From: Lineus longissimus
Taxonomy: Eukaryota > Nemertea > Pilidiophora > Heteronemertea > Lineidae
Direction of reading: 5' to 3'
Assembly: GCF_910592395.1 (NCBI RefSeq)
Contig: NC_088315.1
Location: 436,501 to 500,500, forward strand
DNA: 64,000 bases
Positions 1 through 12,250 of this stretch are shown piece after piece. Under the pieces are notes generated by a model. The model had not been told where the DNA came from, did not search any database, and was given only the letters and a program-made list of their open reading frames with translations. The position numbers and the translations under genes are program-made. The stretch's first letter is position 1; every line of letters starts with the position of its first letter.

Positions 1-720
1 AAATGTCCATGTTCAAGTCCATATTCTGCTCAGCCCCCACACATACATACATACACTAAAATAGGAGAGCGACGTTTCATTTGAGATATACTTCATTCAC
101 CGTGGTACATGCATACAGAATCAAGGTTTTTAAACGACATTCCCCTATGTCGCACTGCCAACACATGATATTGACCTCAAAACAATTTTCAGTTTAGGAA
201 TGGACGCCAATCTTCTAGATATTGAGGAAAAGACCAATTAACGGTAGGCTAAAGCAATATGTTTCCATGACAATGAAGCAATTACATCTCGATATGCAAC
301 AAGGACTTACCGTTATCGAGTGTGACAGTCGGTGAACACCATGGAGATCATATCCCCATCCAATTTCTCGGAAGGATGCGTTTTCTTGCAGCTCTCAGAC
401 ACCTGTTTCGAATCTCAAACCGAGGGAGCATTCATAGCCAAACGGCCCAAGTACTACAAATGAATTTGCGCATATTCCTCCAAGCAGCCTAAGAAAATTG
501 AATAAGGGATATTCAGTTTGCGTCTTCGTGAGGAGAGGTCTCTGGTGATGGCAGGATGAGTTGTTTTTTTCCTAATTACAGGTAATTAGCGTTGGGAGCC
601 TGTTAACATTTCAATGCAACCGTCATTCACTCTTATATATTATTCCGAGGTTTCGATACGAAGGATTATTGTAAAGTTTGCTACCATAGCAGAGGGAGGT
701 GGGGAGGGTAAACTGACATC
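1..720. other. Non-coding stretch, no gene seen
   Basis: I see no convincing exon, RNA gene or mobile element here. The sequence is AT-rich, with stop codons in all frames at short intervals. It leads directly into the 68-bp minisatellite. Confidence 0.5.
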
Positions 721-1256
721 TTAGCCCCATCCTTCAGCCTCTAGAATCGAGCCTCCTCGCTACAGGAGCCAGCCAAACAGGTCCATCCTTAGCCCCATCC
801 TTCAGCCTCTAGAATCGAGCCTCCTCGCTACAGGAGCCCGCCAAACAGGTCCATCCTTAGCCCCATCCTTCAGCCTCTAGAATCTAGCCTCCTCGCTACA
901 GGAGCCAGCCAAACAGGTCCATCCTTAGCCCCATCCTTCAGCCTCTAGAATCTAGCCTCCTCACTACAGGAGCCAGCCAAACAGGTCCATCCTTAGCCCA
1001 TCTTTCAGCCTCTAGAATCTAGCCTCCTCGCTACAGGAGCCAGCCAAACAGGTCCATCCTTAGCCCCATCTTTCAGCCTCTAGAATCTAGCCTCCTCGCT
1101 ACAGGAGCCAGCCAAACAGGTCCATCCTTAGCCCCATCTTTCAGCCTCTAGAATCTAGCCTCCTCGCTACAGGAGCCAGCCAAACAGGTCCATCCTTAGC
1201 CCCATCCTTCAGCCTCTAGAATCTAGCCTCCTCACTACAGGAGCCAGCCAAACAGG
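721..1256. repeat. 68-bp minisatellite, about 8 units
   Basis: Eight head-to-tail units begin at 721, 789, 857, 925 and so on, each opening with TTAGCCCCATCCTTCAGCCT and carrying CTCGCTACAGGAGCC in the middle. Units differ by a few substitutions (ATCGAGCC or ATCTAGCC, CTCGCT or CTCACT, CCTTCAG or TTTCAG). The unit starting near 993 is one base short. The array ends with AAACAGGAAACAG at about 1261. No unit contains a long open frame. Confidence 0.95.
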
Positions 1257-4200
1257 AAACAGTCCACCATTAAGAAGACGCCAGGAAGATTACCTGAATC
1301 TCTGTAATGTCAGTAGCTTTCAGCACTGTTTGTCAATTCACTGACATCTGAGGAAATTGTTCAATAATCAATTCAATAAAATGATGATTTTATTGATTCT
1401 GAAGGGATATTGCTAGTTAGGCTGGACGTCTGTCTTACGGTGAGTACATGGCCTTCTAAATATATTCTCCTGTGGTATAAAAACAATCATATCCCGCACC
1501 AGGAACTCCAACTGTGTTTGTTCAAGTTCAAGAGAGGATGGCGTACATCTTACCCGACTCTTCAAGTGACCAGCCGACACGTTTATCTTCTATAAGCTGA
1601 AACACCATCACTCGATATATCGTCTTCTCGCTACAGGCGAGGCTAGCGACACAAGAGTTAAAGGAAGCAGTATGCACATTAAGGAGGCGTGATTTAACGT
1701 CACTGTCATGTCAGTCGCTATGAACCATGGACCAATTAGTTGACTTTTGATGGAAATTCTTCAATAATTCTTCGTAACTTATTGATTCTACTGATTAGAA
1801 TAGATTGCCAAAACGCTCATATCAGGCAGTGACACCCCTCTTGCAAAGTGTACACGCACTACCAGGTAAGGCCTAATGGCTAGCTGCGTCAGAAGCATCA
1901 CATCGTCTTCGCGCTACCGGTGAGCTGCAAGAGAAACATCGTGATCTCCACAATACGTGATTCAAGGATGGCTGGACTCTTCATGATCAGTCTGGTCAGT
2001 GGCTCCTCGGCCAAATGACTCTTCGATTAATGTTATAGAAACGTTGGGAAATATATCTCTTGAACAGTGTGTGATGTTCATGTTTTGTCTTGGTCTCCGC
2101 TATGTCAGCTGCAACAGTCATGTTGACTCACTGACTGTCTATTCCAAACTTGCCATATCGACTCTCAGTGATTACCCTACATCTGCAGGCAGGTGCCATT
2201 CCCGAAATAACATCTAAAGCAGCGGAGCTAGCGGCATATCAAGGACGTGCTGACGCAACAATCATTTTAATCAATAGATTGCTCTATGATGTTAGTGGTG
2301 ATGGATTCTGTGTCTTGTTCACTCTTCAGAGATGCACATTGTAATGTTTCTATCAAAAACTAGCTGATCTTAAAGGATATATTCTGATTTTGTAATATCA
2401 AGCTGCGCGACTGCCTGCCGTCAGAGCTATATACTCATCCCACGCAGATGTTACATTTTACCATGATAGATCGTCGCCGTCATCATTCTGTGATATTTTA
2501 GTTTGACAGTGTAACACTTCAGCTAAGCCAGTTACCACGTAACTTGTGTCAACTAACTGATTCTGCGAGTAGGTATGCTTACAAAAACATAAGATATTGG
2601 ACTCGGATTAAGTCGATGGAGAGGATGAAGTGTACATACATTTTCTAATTCTCCTGTCGTGTTCAGTGCTACCCGACATCCGTTAATATCATCTGGTTTA
2701 GGAGCAGCGCCTTCTTGACAGACTGCTCATCACTCAGCGATCTAGCGGTATAATACAAGTGGAGGTATGGAGTAATCTCCGCTTGGCGAGACTGTACAGA
2801 GGATAACAGGAAGATACTGTGGTGGATTATACTGGCAGCGAAGGTAGGTGGAACTTTATTTCTTTCACTGCCCTATTGTGTCTGTCTGAAACCAGGTTTG
2901 AAAGACTGATTTTGGAATCAATAATGTTCAATAATGTAGCGCAAATCGCCAAAATCTGCATGATCTTGATTCGCAAAATAAAAAATGGTGAAATGTTGAT
3001 TCGCAACTAGTGGACAATCGACTGAAATAAAAATCGTGAAAATTGTTTTTTACACCGACTTTCGTGAATCAAAAAGGCACGATATTGTGCGGTACCTGTA
3101 AAAAACACGTAGTTCGAGAGAAAGTCTGCGGTCACCACCAGAACTATTTTCATAGCTTTCGATTTTTTTATATTGAGTTTCGATTGAGTGGTATGGACAA
3201 TCAGAGGCAACGAAATTACTATTTGAATTGTGTCTAACTTCTTTAGCTCATAGCTGACTTTGTTGTCCTTTTTAACTGTTTAGTTGAAATAGAAAATGCT
3301 TTGAAGGATCCTTTTTTTCTTAATTTGGTGCTGAAGACCAAACGATCACCACATAACAACCTAATTTAGAAGCTTGCTTGACATTTGACCATTACTGCAC
3401 ATCGATGTATTTCCAATAGCACATATTCAACATCTAAAGCAATGGCGAAGTCGTCAAGTTTATATCTGAGCGTGTAAGGCTACAGAGCAGAACCGTCAAT
3501 CAACGCAAACAATAGAAGATGGGATCGATATTGGCCTGAGGCAACGAAAATAACACCGCTTTGATATCACGAGTCTAACGCGTAGAAGTCATCACAAGTC
3601 TTCTCTATCAAAGAGTAAATAAAAGATTCCAATCTTAACACTGCTGCACTGGGAAGCAGAAGAGACGGAGCATCAGGGGGAATCGACGTTGTACCGTATT
3701 TTGTGACAGCTATGTCTGACTTACCCAAGTGATATACCCTTTATGTTTCCTCTGTGGCTGTCAAGTTCACCTTGCGATTCGAGTCATCGATTTGAACCTT
3801 TTGCATTATGGAAGAATGAAAGCAGCAATAAAAACAGGATGGGGGGGGGGGGGGGTTAGCACTTAAATCCTCGTGTAGCATTTGCATAGCTATCCTTTTC
3901 GATTCATTTCTTAACCACACGTAACTTCAAGTTAAAGAGTAACTCTGAAGTTTGTATCAGGACAGTATAGACATTTCACAGAGTCAAAGTACTTTTACTC
4001 CAACTACTAGTAAAAAGAATCTATCATCTTAAGCAAATTTCGGAAATCATTGTCCTGGTGAGGTCTTGTAGTGTTATAGACGGAAATTAGAAGAATATTG
4101 ATTTGAATTTGCTTCTGATAACCGAACCTTTGAACTTCTTTTACTCAGTTCTTGTAAAACACCAATTCCCACTCAGTTTCTGACGCGACGCTAATCAAAA

Positions 4201-6237
4201 AATCCAAACTCTCACACTCTCGTTCTCGCTGATGCAGAACCATCATGAAATTGATTGCATCACATCATGAAATAAACGCAACAGAAATGTTATTGACCAC
4301 TATTTTGATGACATTAATGCGAATCAAATTTCCGATACGGCACTAGTCCATTTACATTTTTTTAAACTTCTTGTTATGGCTCAAATCGTTGTAGTAGATT
4401 CGTTACAGTGATATGCATCGATTCTAGTTATTTATGTCACCTAATTGGACTGGATTAAAATAATTTCTCAAAATTTCACAACTAACCATAAAATTTTCTG
4501 AATGGAACAAAACGTATGTATTTTCAACTCAAAGATTACAATAACAGTCAAAGTCTACAAAATAATGCAATATAATAGATGATTTGTAGTGCGCCCTTCC
4601 AGGTTGTCCTGCTCAAAGCGCAAGAAAAACCAACAATCGCATGCAATGGCCAAGCAGAAGGTTCCCTGACCTTAAATCAGTAGTGGCACGATTGGAGTAG
4701 AGTTATGTTTACAATTACCAAGTATGGATTAAATCTATACTATCTTTCAATTACATATCATGTTTAACGCACGAAACTATTTTCTTGGTTGTACTGTTGT
4801 CAAAGCTCACTCCAACACTTGCCACAGTGATGGAGAAGCACTAAGTTATGACATGATGCATATGCATCATGTACAGCTTCCCATATCAAAAAGAAGAATG
4901 CACACTGGAGTAGAAGAATGAAGGTGTTTACAAACACTGCCGTAATGGAACTCAAATTAGCAAGATCCACTCCCTTGGTTACAAGTACATACAGGCCTAC
5001 TCGTGGCAGTACTTGTTGCAGCTAGTTGTTTTACACCATGGTGGCTGACGGCATGCCAGTGGCAGCCACCACCAGTGTTAATAATGTGAGATACTAAATG
5101 TTGACTTTTTCCTATATAGAAGATTAAAAGTAACAACAGATCTTACGCTTCAATGCAAACAAAACGTCAGTTTTCCCAGACCTACATCGTATTAAGTAAC
5201 TGGCAGTATTACACCACTGCTTAATGGCAAACGCGTGGCCATCGTCACTGCATTATCAGTAGCCGTTAAAAGAATTGCCCTCATGGTTAATATCTTTCTT
5301 CAACATGCAGAAGCACGCCTAGTAGAGATAAAAATTAAACGATTTATCAACTCTCCAACACAAGCAAATAAGGAAAAAGAGATAGAGTGCTGATTCTTCC
5401 ATCGGTTGTAATAATAAGAACACAACGACGACAGAATTGATTCCTAACAAGGTAACTGTCCCTCTCAAATCACCCAATTGCGATTCCCTCACAGAAGACG
5501 ACCACCTTCTTCTTTGTCATTATTCATTGGTTACATACAGCATGCACGCGGTAATAGAGTCAACCCTCAGCTTATCTGGACAGATCGCAAGTTAAAGGGA
5601 TATGCTATAAGAAATCGCATCCGAATGACCATAGCCATGTTAGTAATGCAGTGTCCGTCCAGGTCATATCTGTGAGAGGTCAAATGGATGAAATCAAATC
5701 TGACAAGTATAAGACCCTCACGTTAAGGCAACTCAACGTTTGATATTATCGATGCATTTACACACTTCATGCTTCGTCGTTCGTAGCTCTTCGTAAGACT
5801 TTCGAAACCTGCCAGTAATTATCTTACTTCAATCGAGTGCCCTTAGTACCCAATTTGAAATTTCGTTAGTGGCCAACTAACCGGGACCACAGTGCTAGGT
5901 TTCTATAGTAGGCACACGCGATCTAACGCTAGCGTATAATTTTACCATTCATCTTGTTGCCAATTGCTTGCTCATTGATCTTACATTGGTAATTGATAAC
6001 TAGATGGCACAAATCACAGTAATCAGAATCTATGCATAACTGATCATGTGATCGGACTGGTGAGATTTTGACAAAAAGATAGCAGAGAGCAACTTGAAGA
6101 GAAATTGGAAGTAGATGCCGTTGTTGAGACGATGTTGGAATGTCCTTGATCATTGGATGAAGAGATGGCGAACTATGTTGCTTTAAATACAAGGGTTCCA
6201 GTCAACCTCTCAAAATAATTACAGCGTGTAGGAGGGG
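1257..6237. other. Gene-poor region with degenerate repeats
   Basis: No credible coding exon was found; open frames are 60-90 codons and look random. Between 1257 and about 1960, short blocks resembling the middle of the 68-bp unit recur (CTCGCTACAGG near 1627, GCGCTACCGG near 1910), each followed by loosely similar sequence, as if old repeats had decayed. A run of 15 G lies at 3841-3855. The rest, up to the first lectin unit, shows nothing I can name. Confidence 0.5.
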
Positions 6238-7970
6238 AAAATGTTAACATTTACTTTCTTGATCCAAAGAAGATGTGTTCTTTGTTAATCGTAGAAGCAG
6301 CTGTCCACGCTGGTGTATGATCTCTCCTCCCGGAGCTAGCTGCTCTTCATTCATTCCGGTAGATGTTGGTTTGGAATACAATCATATTCCCGAACCACGA
6401 AAGACATGATTGATGGGCATGCATGTGCAGCATAGTTAGAGTTGGGCAGCCAAGACGAGAACGAATCGATCAAATTTCTCCCTTCATCGTCGCCATATGA
6501 TCACCGGTACCATAACCATAACCACAGTTGAACCCGTCAACCTCAATATCCCGCCCGATAGAAGTCTTCTTTGTGGGTTTCAAGGGCCGAAGAGAATTTC
6601 TTCGAAACTAATTGATGAAATTCGTTCATCGTTTGGCTTTCAGAAAATAAAAGATGGCCGCCAAGATGGCTGTCATAAATTCCTCATATCGAACATGACT
6701 GATAATTTTTTTTACCTGGCCTCCGTCATTTGTTTACTGTAGTCCGTTATGGACATGGATTAAAACAATTTTCACAGTAGTTTCACATGAGAATCTTTGG
6801 GAAACACATGATAAAACATACAGATAACCTTTCGACGGCTGAGCCAAATGTTCTCATGCCGTTCGCGGTAAATCCTGAAATGAAAATCAGGCAATTACCC
6901 ATCAGAGAAGCAGCCGCGTGATTGACTGTGTCATTAAACTCGTTTCTTTGAGCAGTTCCTTTTGCGCCACTTAAGTTCAATTGACTGACATGCGGCTAGT
7001 TGCATTTTCAGACGCAAACGGTTCACCTGATTGAAATTGATGTCTGTGCACTTTAGTTCTTGCCTTACAGAACCACAACTGCGGTTATACGAAGATCGCA
7101 TTGGTAACAACCAGCACTGGAGTTCAAGCAGAATGTTGATTGACATGCGATTCTGTTGACTGTATCACTTGCCATTCCTTGTTGCTTTCTGACATTGGCA
7201 CAGCTGTTGCCCTCCCTGATTGATTCGTACAAACCTCCCAAGTAACCTAAATGTCAGTGGGTTACAATCTACGGCCTTTCCCAAACTTAAGACCCACCCC
7301 TCACGAATACAACCGATGGTGGACTTGTGGTGATAATGTGCGGTTACTTCGCACTGGATGAACAGAATTGGCTTTATCATCGTGCACTTGTAGTGGTACA
7401 TGTATTGAATTTTGGTCTACAGACCTTATTAACAGACGCCTTCAGGTCCACGAAAGTGCTGGCAGTTGGAACTCAATATGCACCCATAGAGCCTAGTTTT
7501 GGACAAATGACCTGCTGGGTCATGCAAATCTTCTTCATCAATCAGTGTACTTTAAATGTGAAACGAAGTCCTTTTAAATGAAACAAATAGAAATTGTTTT
7601 AATCATAATTATGGAACAGCTTGATTTCTCGAATTGCTGGCAACAATAATAACATTGGATGGTGTCCATGAATGACCATTCCATTCTTCAAGCTTCATCA
7701 AGCTTAATAAAACATGCACGGTTTGGATACGCTATTGACCTTGATTTTAACACATAACATTTTTCTCTGCTAATGTAGGCCAGTATGGGGTAAAGCAGGT
7801 TGTTATCACCCACTATATCGTTTTATTTTCGTACACAAAAACCCAAATAACACAGACCTTCAAGTCTCTGTCAGACATTTTCCGTAAATATTCTAATTGG
7901 TGGTGATTACAAATAATTGGTCAGCAAATAGTTTCGCGCTACCGCGAGTTGCAAAAGCCTTTAAAATGCT

Positions 7971-9084
7971 TTAACTGCATACATACGTTATATTAAGATA
8001 CTTCATTGTATCGGCACACGGATCACTGAGATGATCGGGTGACACCAGGCATGAAGATTTCCCCTCGCATAAGTTCCGAACGTATGTGAGACCCACAGTC
8101 TTCTCAATACACGTTCTATACAGAATTGCCAGGTCCATGTCATTGCCAGGGTATGGACAAATCTCACTTCCAGCGGTTCTGCCATAATTGGTCTTCAGGA
8201 CTGAAATTTTGTTGCCGGCACCATTCGGACAAGCTACTGTTCCGCTCTTGTATGAACAGACAATTGCCTGCTCAACTGAGAAAAAGAACACATTATTATT
8301 ACAGCCGACTACATTTTTTGCAACCTCGAGTTAAATTTTCACTGACTTATGGCACGCTGTGTTCAGTTTCCTGAATAAAAACTATGTTGTTCGTGTCATT
8401 AACCTTAATTCCATCGACAGAGATGCAATACGGTCAATTGTAAGCCTCGCCGTGGTAGCAGTTTCAGCACTAACCCCTGAAATACCACCAGAGAGGAATT
8501 GAGAATATATTAAGGTGAAACCACGCAGCGTTGGCAGTATTTCCAAAGAGGGGAGGGGGGTGTATTTTCCCAAAATACAATGAAGATTCATGGCCAGTAT
8601 TAATAGATTTTTCAGCTGTAAGCATTTTGTTGGCCCATTTTACAGATATTTTTTCAAAAGTAATCCTTCACGCTCTCCCTGCCTAATATTCTGAATACTG
8701 CAATCAATAATGTTCTACCGCATAAGTGCATTATTTAGTAGACTCACCATTTCGCAAATAAATGCTAGACCTCGGAAATCCTGGTACAGTAACCGCCGTG
8801 CATTCACCGACATTCACTTCGGAGTGCAAGTGGCATTTCCCCTTGCATATCCCATCCGCCTCATATCGGAGTGCAACACATCTCACATCCCGAAAACATT
8901 GCACAGCACACGCGAGTAGACTGCGCTCCGTATCCGATTTAATCAACGAACCTGTCGTGCCCCCCTTTAAACACTGTTCGGCGCAAACCTGAGTTTTCCT
9001 AAGATGACCCCGACGAGTTATGACAGATGGCAGGAAATTGGCAAGTGTAACGATTAACAGCCCGATATGATCACACGCCTCCAT
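7971..9084 (-). CDS. Secreted PAN/Apple + SUEL-type lectin protein, copy 1
   Basis: This is a two-exon gene: exon 1 is 9084..8748 and exon 2 is 8275..7971. The intron has a GTGAGT donor and a TTTCTCAG acceptor and is phase 1. The joined frame is 642 nt (213 aa). Residues ~1-23 are a hydrophobic signal peptide. Residues ~34-112 form a PAN/Apple-like module with cysteines spaced C-x3-C-x5-C (ACAVQCFRDVRC). Residues 113-213 form a SUEL-type galactose/rhamnose-binding lectin domain with eight cysteines, the YGR motif at 143-145 and DPC at 197-199, followed by KYL. In known SUEL/RBL lectins the YGR and DPC motifs line the sugar site. The product is probably a secreted carbohydrate-binding recognition protein; an egg-surface, mucus or immune role would be a guess. 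A minus-strand AATAAA at 7827..7822 could serve as its poly(A) signal. Nothing in the reading frame is broken. Confidence 0.9.
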
Positions 9085-11136
9085 CGTCCAGAGTCATTTG
9101 ACAGGTAAAATGAACGATGAATTGTAAATCAGTCCTTTAGGCTCTCTTCATATTGATGAATGCAGGAGTCATGGCAGATTAGATTGTTCCCATGGCTGTG
9201 TTGATTGTCACAAAGCATAAAACATATATGGTTGTCACAACTTGAATACATCAAGCTTGTATAATCAATGGTAACTGTCATTAAGCCCTGAACAATGGGG
9301 TGATATGAATAAAGACTAGCAAATGCTTACGGTTTTGTACAGAAAGGCCTAGTGTAAATGTACATGGAGATTTAGATAAAAGCATTTGAAAATGTTAACA
9401 TTTACTTTCTTAATCCAAAGAAGATGTGTTCTTTGTTAATCGTAGAAGCAGCTGTCCACGCTGGTGTATGATCTCTCCTCCCGGAGCTAGCTACTCTTCA
9501 TTCGTCCCGGTAGATGTTGCTTTGGAATACAATCATATTCCCGAACCACGAAAGACATGATTGATGGGCATGCATGTGCAGCATAGTTAGAGTTGGGCAG
9601 CCAAGACGAGAACGAATCGATCAAATTTCTCCCTTCATTGTCGCCATATGATCACCGGTACCATAACCATAACCACAGTTGAACCCGTCAACCTCAATAT
9701 CCCGCCCGATAGAAGTCTTCTTTGTGGGTTTCAAGGGCCGAAGAGAATTTCTTCGAAACTGATTGATGAAATTCGTTCATCGTTTGGCTTTCAGAAAATA
9801 AAAGATGGCCGCCAAGATGGCTGTCATAAATTCCTCATATCGAACATGACTGATTATTTTTTTTGCCTGGCCTCCGTCATTTGCTTACTGTAGTCCGTTA
9901 TGGACATGGATTAAAACGATTTTCACAGTTGTTTCACATGAGAATCTTTGGGACACACATGATAAAACATACAGATAACCTTTCGACGGCTGAGCCAAAT
10001 GTTCTCATGCCGTTCGCGGTAAATCCTGAAATGAAAATCAGGCAATTACCCATCAGAGAAGCAGCCGCGTGATTGACTGTGTCATTAAACTCGTTTCTTT
10101 GAGCAGTTCCTTTTGCGCCACTTAAGTTCAATTGACTGACATGCGGCTAGTTGCATTTTCAGACGCAAACGGTTCACCTGATTGAAATTGATGTATGTGC
10201 ACTTTGGTTCTTGCCTTACACTACAGAACCACAACTGCGGTTATACGAAGATCGCATTGGTAACAACCAGCACTGGAGTTCAAGTAGAATGTTGATTGAC
10301 ATGCTATTCTGTTGACTGTATCACTTGCCATTTCCTTGTTGCTTTCTGACATTGGCATAGCTGTTGCCCTCCCTGATTGATTCGTACAAACCTACCAAGT
10401 AACCTAAATGTCAGTGGGTTACAATCTACGACCTTTCCCAAACTTAAGACCCACCCCTCACGAATACAACCGATGGTGGACTTATGGTGATAATGTGCGG
10501 TTACTTCGCACTGGATGAACAGAATTGGCTTTATCATCGTGCACTTGTAGTGGTACATGTATTGAATTTTGGTCTACAGACCTTATTAACAGACGCCTTC
10601 AGGTCCACGGAAGTGCTGGCAGTTGGAACTCAATATGCACCCATAGAGCCTAGTTTTGGACCAGTGACCTGCTGGCTCATGCAAATCTTCATCATCAATC
10701 AGCAAACAACGTGTACTTTAAAGGTGAAACGAAGTCCTTTTAAATGAAACAAATAGAAATTGTTTTAATCATAATTATGGAACAGCTTCATTTCTCGAAT
10801 TGCTGGCAACAATAATAACATTGGATGGTGTCCATGAATGACCATTCCATTCTTCAAGCTTCATCAAGCTTAATAAAACATGCATGGTTTGGATACGCTA
10901 TTGATCTTGATTTTAACACATAACATTTTTCTCTGCTAATGTAGGCCAGTATGGGGTAAAGCAGATTGTTATCAACCACTATATCGTTTCATTTTCGTAC
11001 ACAAAAACTCAAATAACACAAACCTTCAAGTCTCTGTAAGACATTTTCCGTAAATATTCTAATTGGTGGTGATTACAAATAATTGATCAGCAAATAGTTT
11101 CGCGCTACCGCGAGTTGCAAAAGCCTTTAAAATGCT

Positions 11137-12250
11137 TTAACTGCATACATACGTTATATTAAGATACTTCATTGTATTGACACACGGATCACTGAGATGA
11201 ACGGGTGACACCAGGCATGAAGATTTCCCCTCGCATAAGTTCCGAACGTATGTGAGACCCACAGTCTTCTCAATACACGTTCTATACAGAATTGCCAGGT
11301 CCATGTCATTGCCAGGGTGTGGACAAATCTCACTTCCAGCGGTTCTGCCATAATTGGTCTTCAGGACTGAAATTTTGTTGCCGGCACCATTCGGACAAGC
11401 TACTGTTCCGCTCTTGTATGAACAGACAATTACCTGCTCAACTGAAAAAAAGAACACATTATTATTACAGCCGACTACATTTTTTGCAACCTCGAGTTAA
11501 ATTTTCACTGACTAATGGCACGCTGTGTTCAGTTTCCTGAATAAAAACTATGTTGTTCGTGTCATTAACCTTAATTCCATCGACAGAGATGCAATACGGT
11601 CAATTGTAAGCCTCGCCGTGGTAGCAGTTTCAGCACTAACCCCTGAAATACCACCAGAGAGGAATTGAGAATATATTAAGGAGAAACCACGCAGCGTTGG
11701 CAGTATTTCCAAAGAGGGGAGGGGGATGTATTTTCCCAAAATACAATGAAGATTCATGACCAGTATTAATAGATTTTTCAGCTGTAAGCATTTTGTTGGC
11801 CTATTTTACAGATATTTTTTCAAAAGTAATCGTTCACCCTCTCCCTGCCTAATATTCTGAATACTGCAATCAATAATGTTCTACCGCATAAGTGCATTAT
11901 TTAGTAGACTCACCATTTCGCAAATAAATGCTAGACCTCGGAAATCCTGGTACAGTAACCGCCGTGCATTCACCGACATTCACTTCGGAGTGCAAGTGGC
12001 ATTTCCCCTTGCATATCCCATCCGCCTCATATCGGAGTGCAACACATCTCACATCCCGAAAACATTGCACAGCACACGCGAGTAGACTGCGCTCCGTATC
12101 CGATTTAATCAACGAACCTGTCGTGCCCCCCTTTGAACACTGGTCGGCGCAAACCTTAGTTTTCCTAAGATGACCCCCACGAGCTATGACAGATGGCAGG
12201 AAATTGGCAAGTGTAACGATTAACAGCCCGATATGATCACACGCCTCCAT
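11137..12250 (-). CDS. Secreted PAN/Apple + SUEL-type lectin protein, copy 2
   Basis: The organisation is identical to copy 1: exon 1 is 12250..11914 and exon 2 is 11441..11137, with a phase-1 GT..AG intron and 213 aa. The signal peptide, PAN-like module and eight-cysteine lectin domain are intact, and YGR and DPC are kept. Against copy 1, I count ten amino-acid differences: T23A, R25G, Q32K, E36D and L39S in the PAN exon, and A116V, Y154H, D193V, A200V and D201N in the lectin exon. I found no synonymous difference between the two in the coding exons. The AATAAA that follows copy 1 reads AATGAA at the corresponding place here, so this copy may use another poly(A) site. All four lectin genes are transcribed in the same direction. 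Confidence 0.9.

Noticed and set aside
6497-6742. 81-codon plus-strand frame present in all three lectin units (also 9648 and 12817)
   Set aside because: Its conservation is explained by recent duplication of the whole unit. It has no recognisable domain or splice context, and a neighbouring frame in the same region is broken in copy 3.
7327-7581. 84-87-codon plus-strand frames repeated in each lectin unit
   Set aside because: They vary by indels between copies, show no domain, and lie in the non-coding half of the unit.
8126-8374. Plus-strand frames opposite the lectin exons
   Set aside because: They are antisense shadows of the minus-strand PAN and lectin exons.
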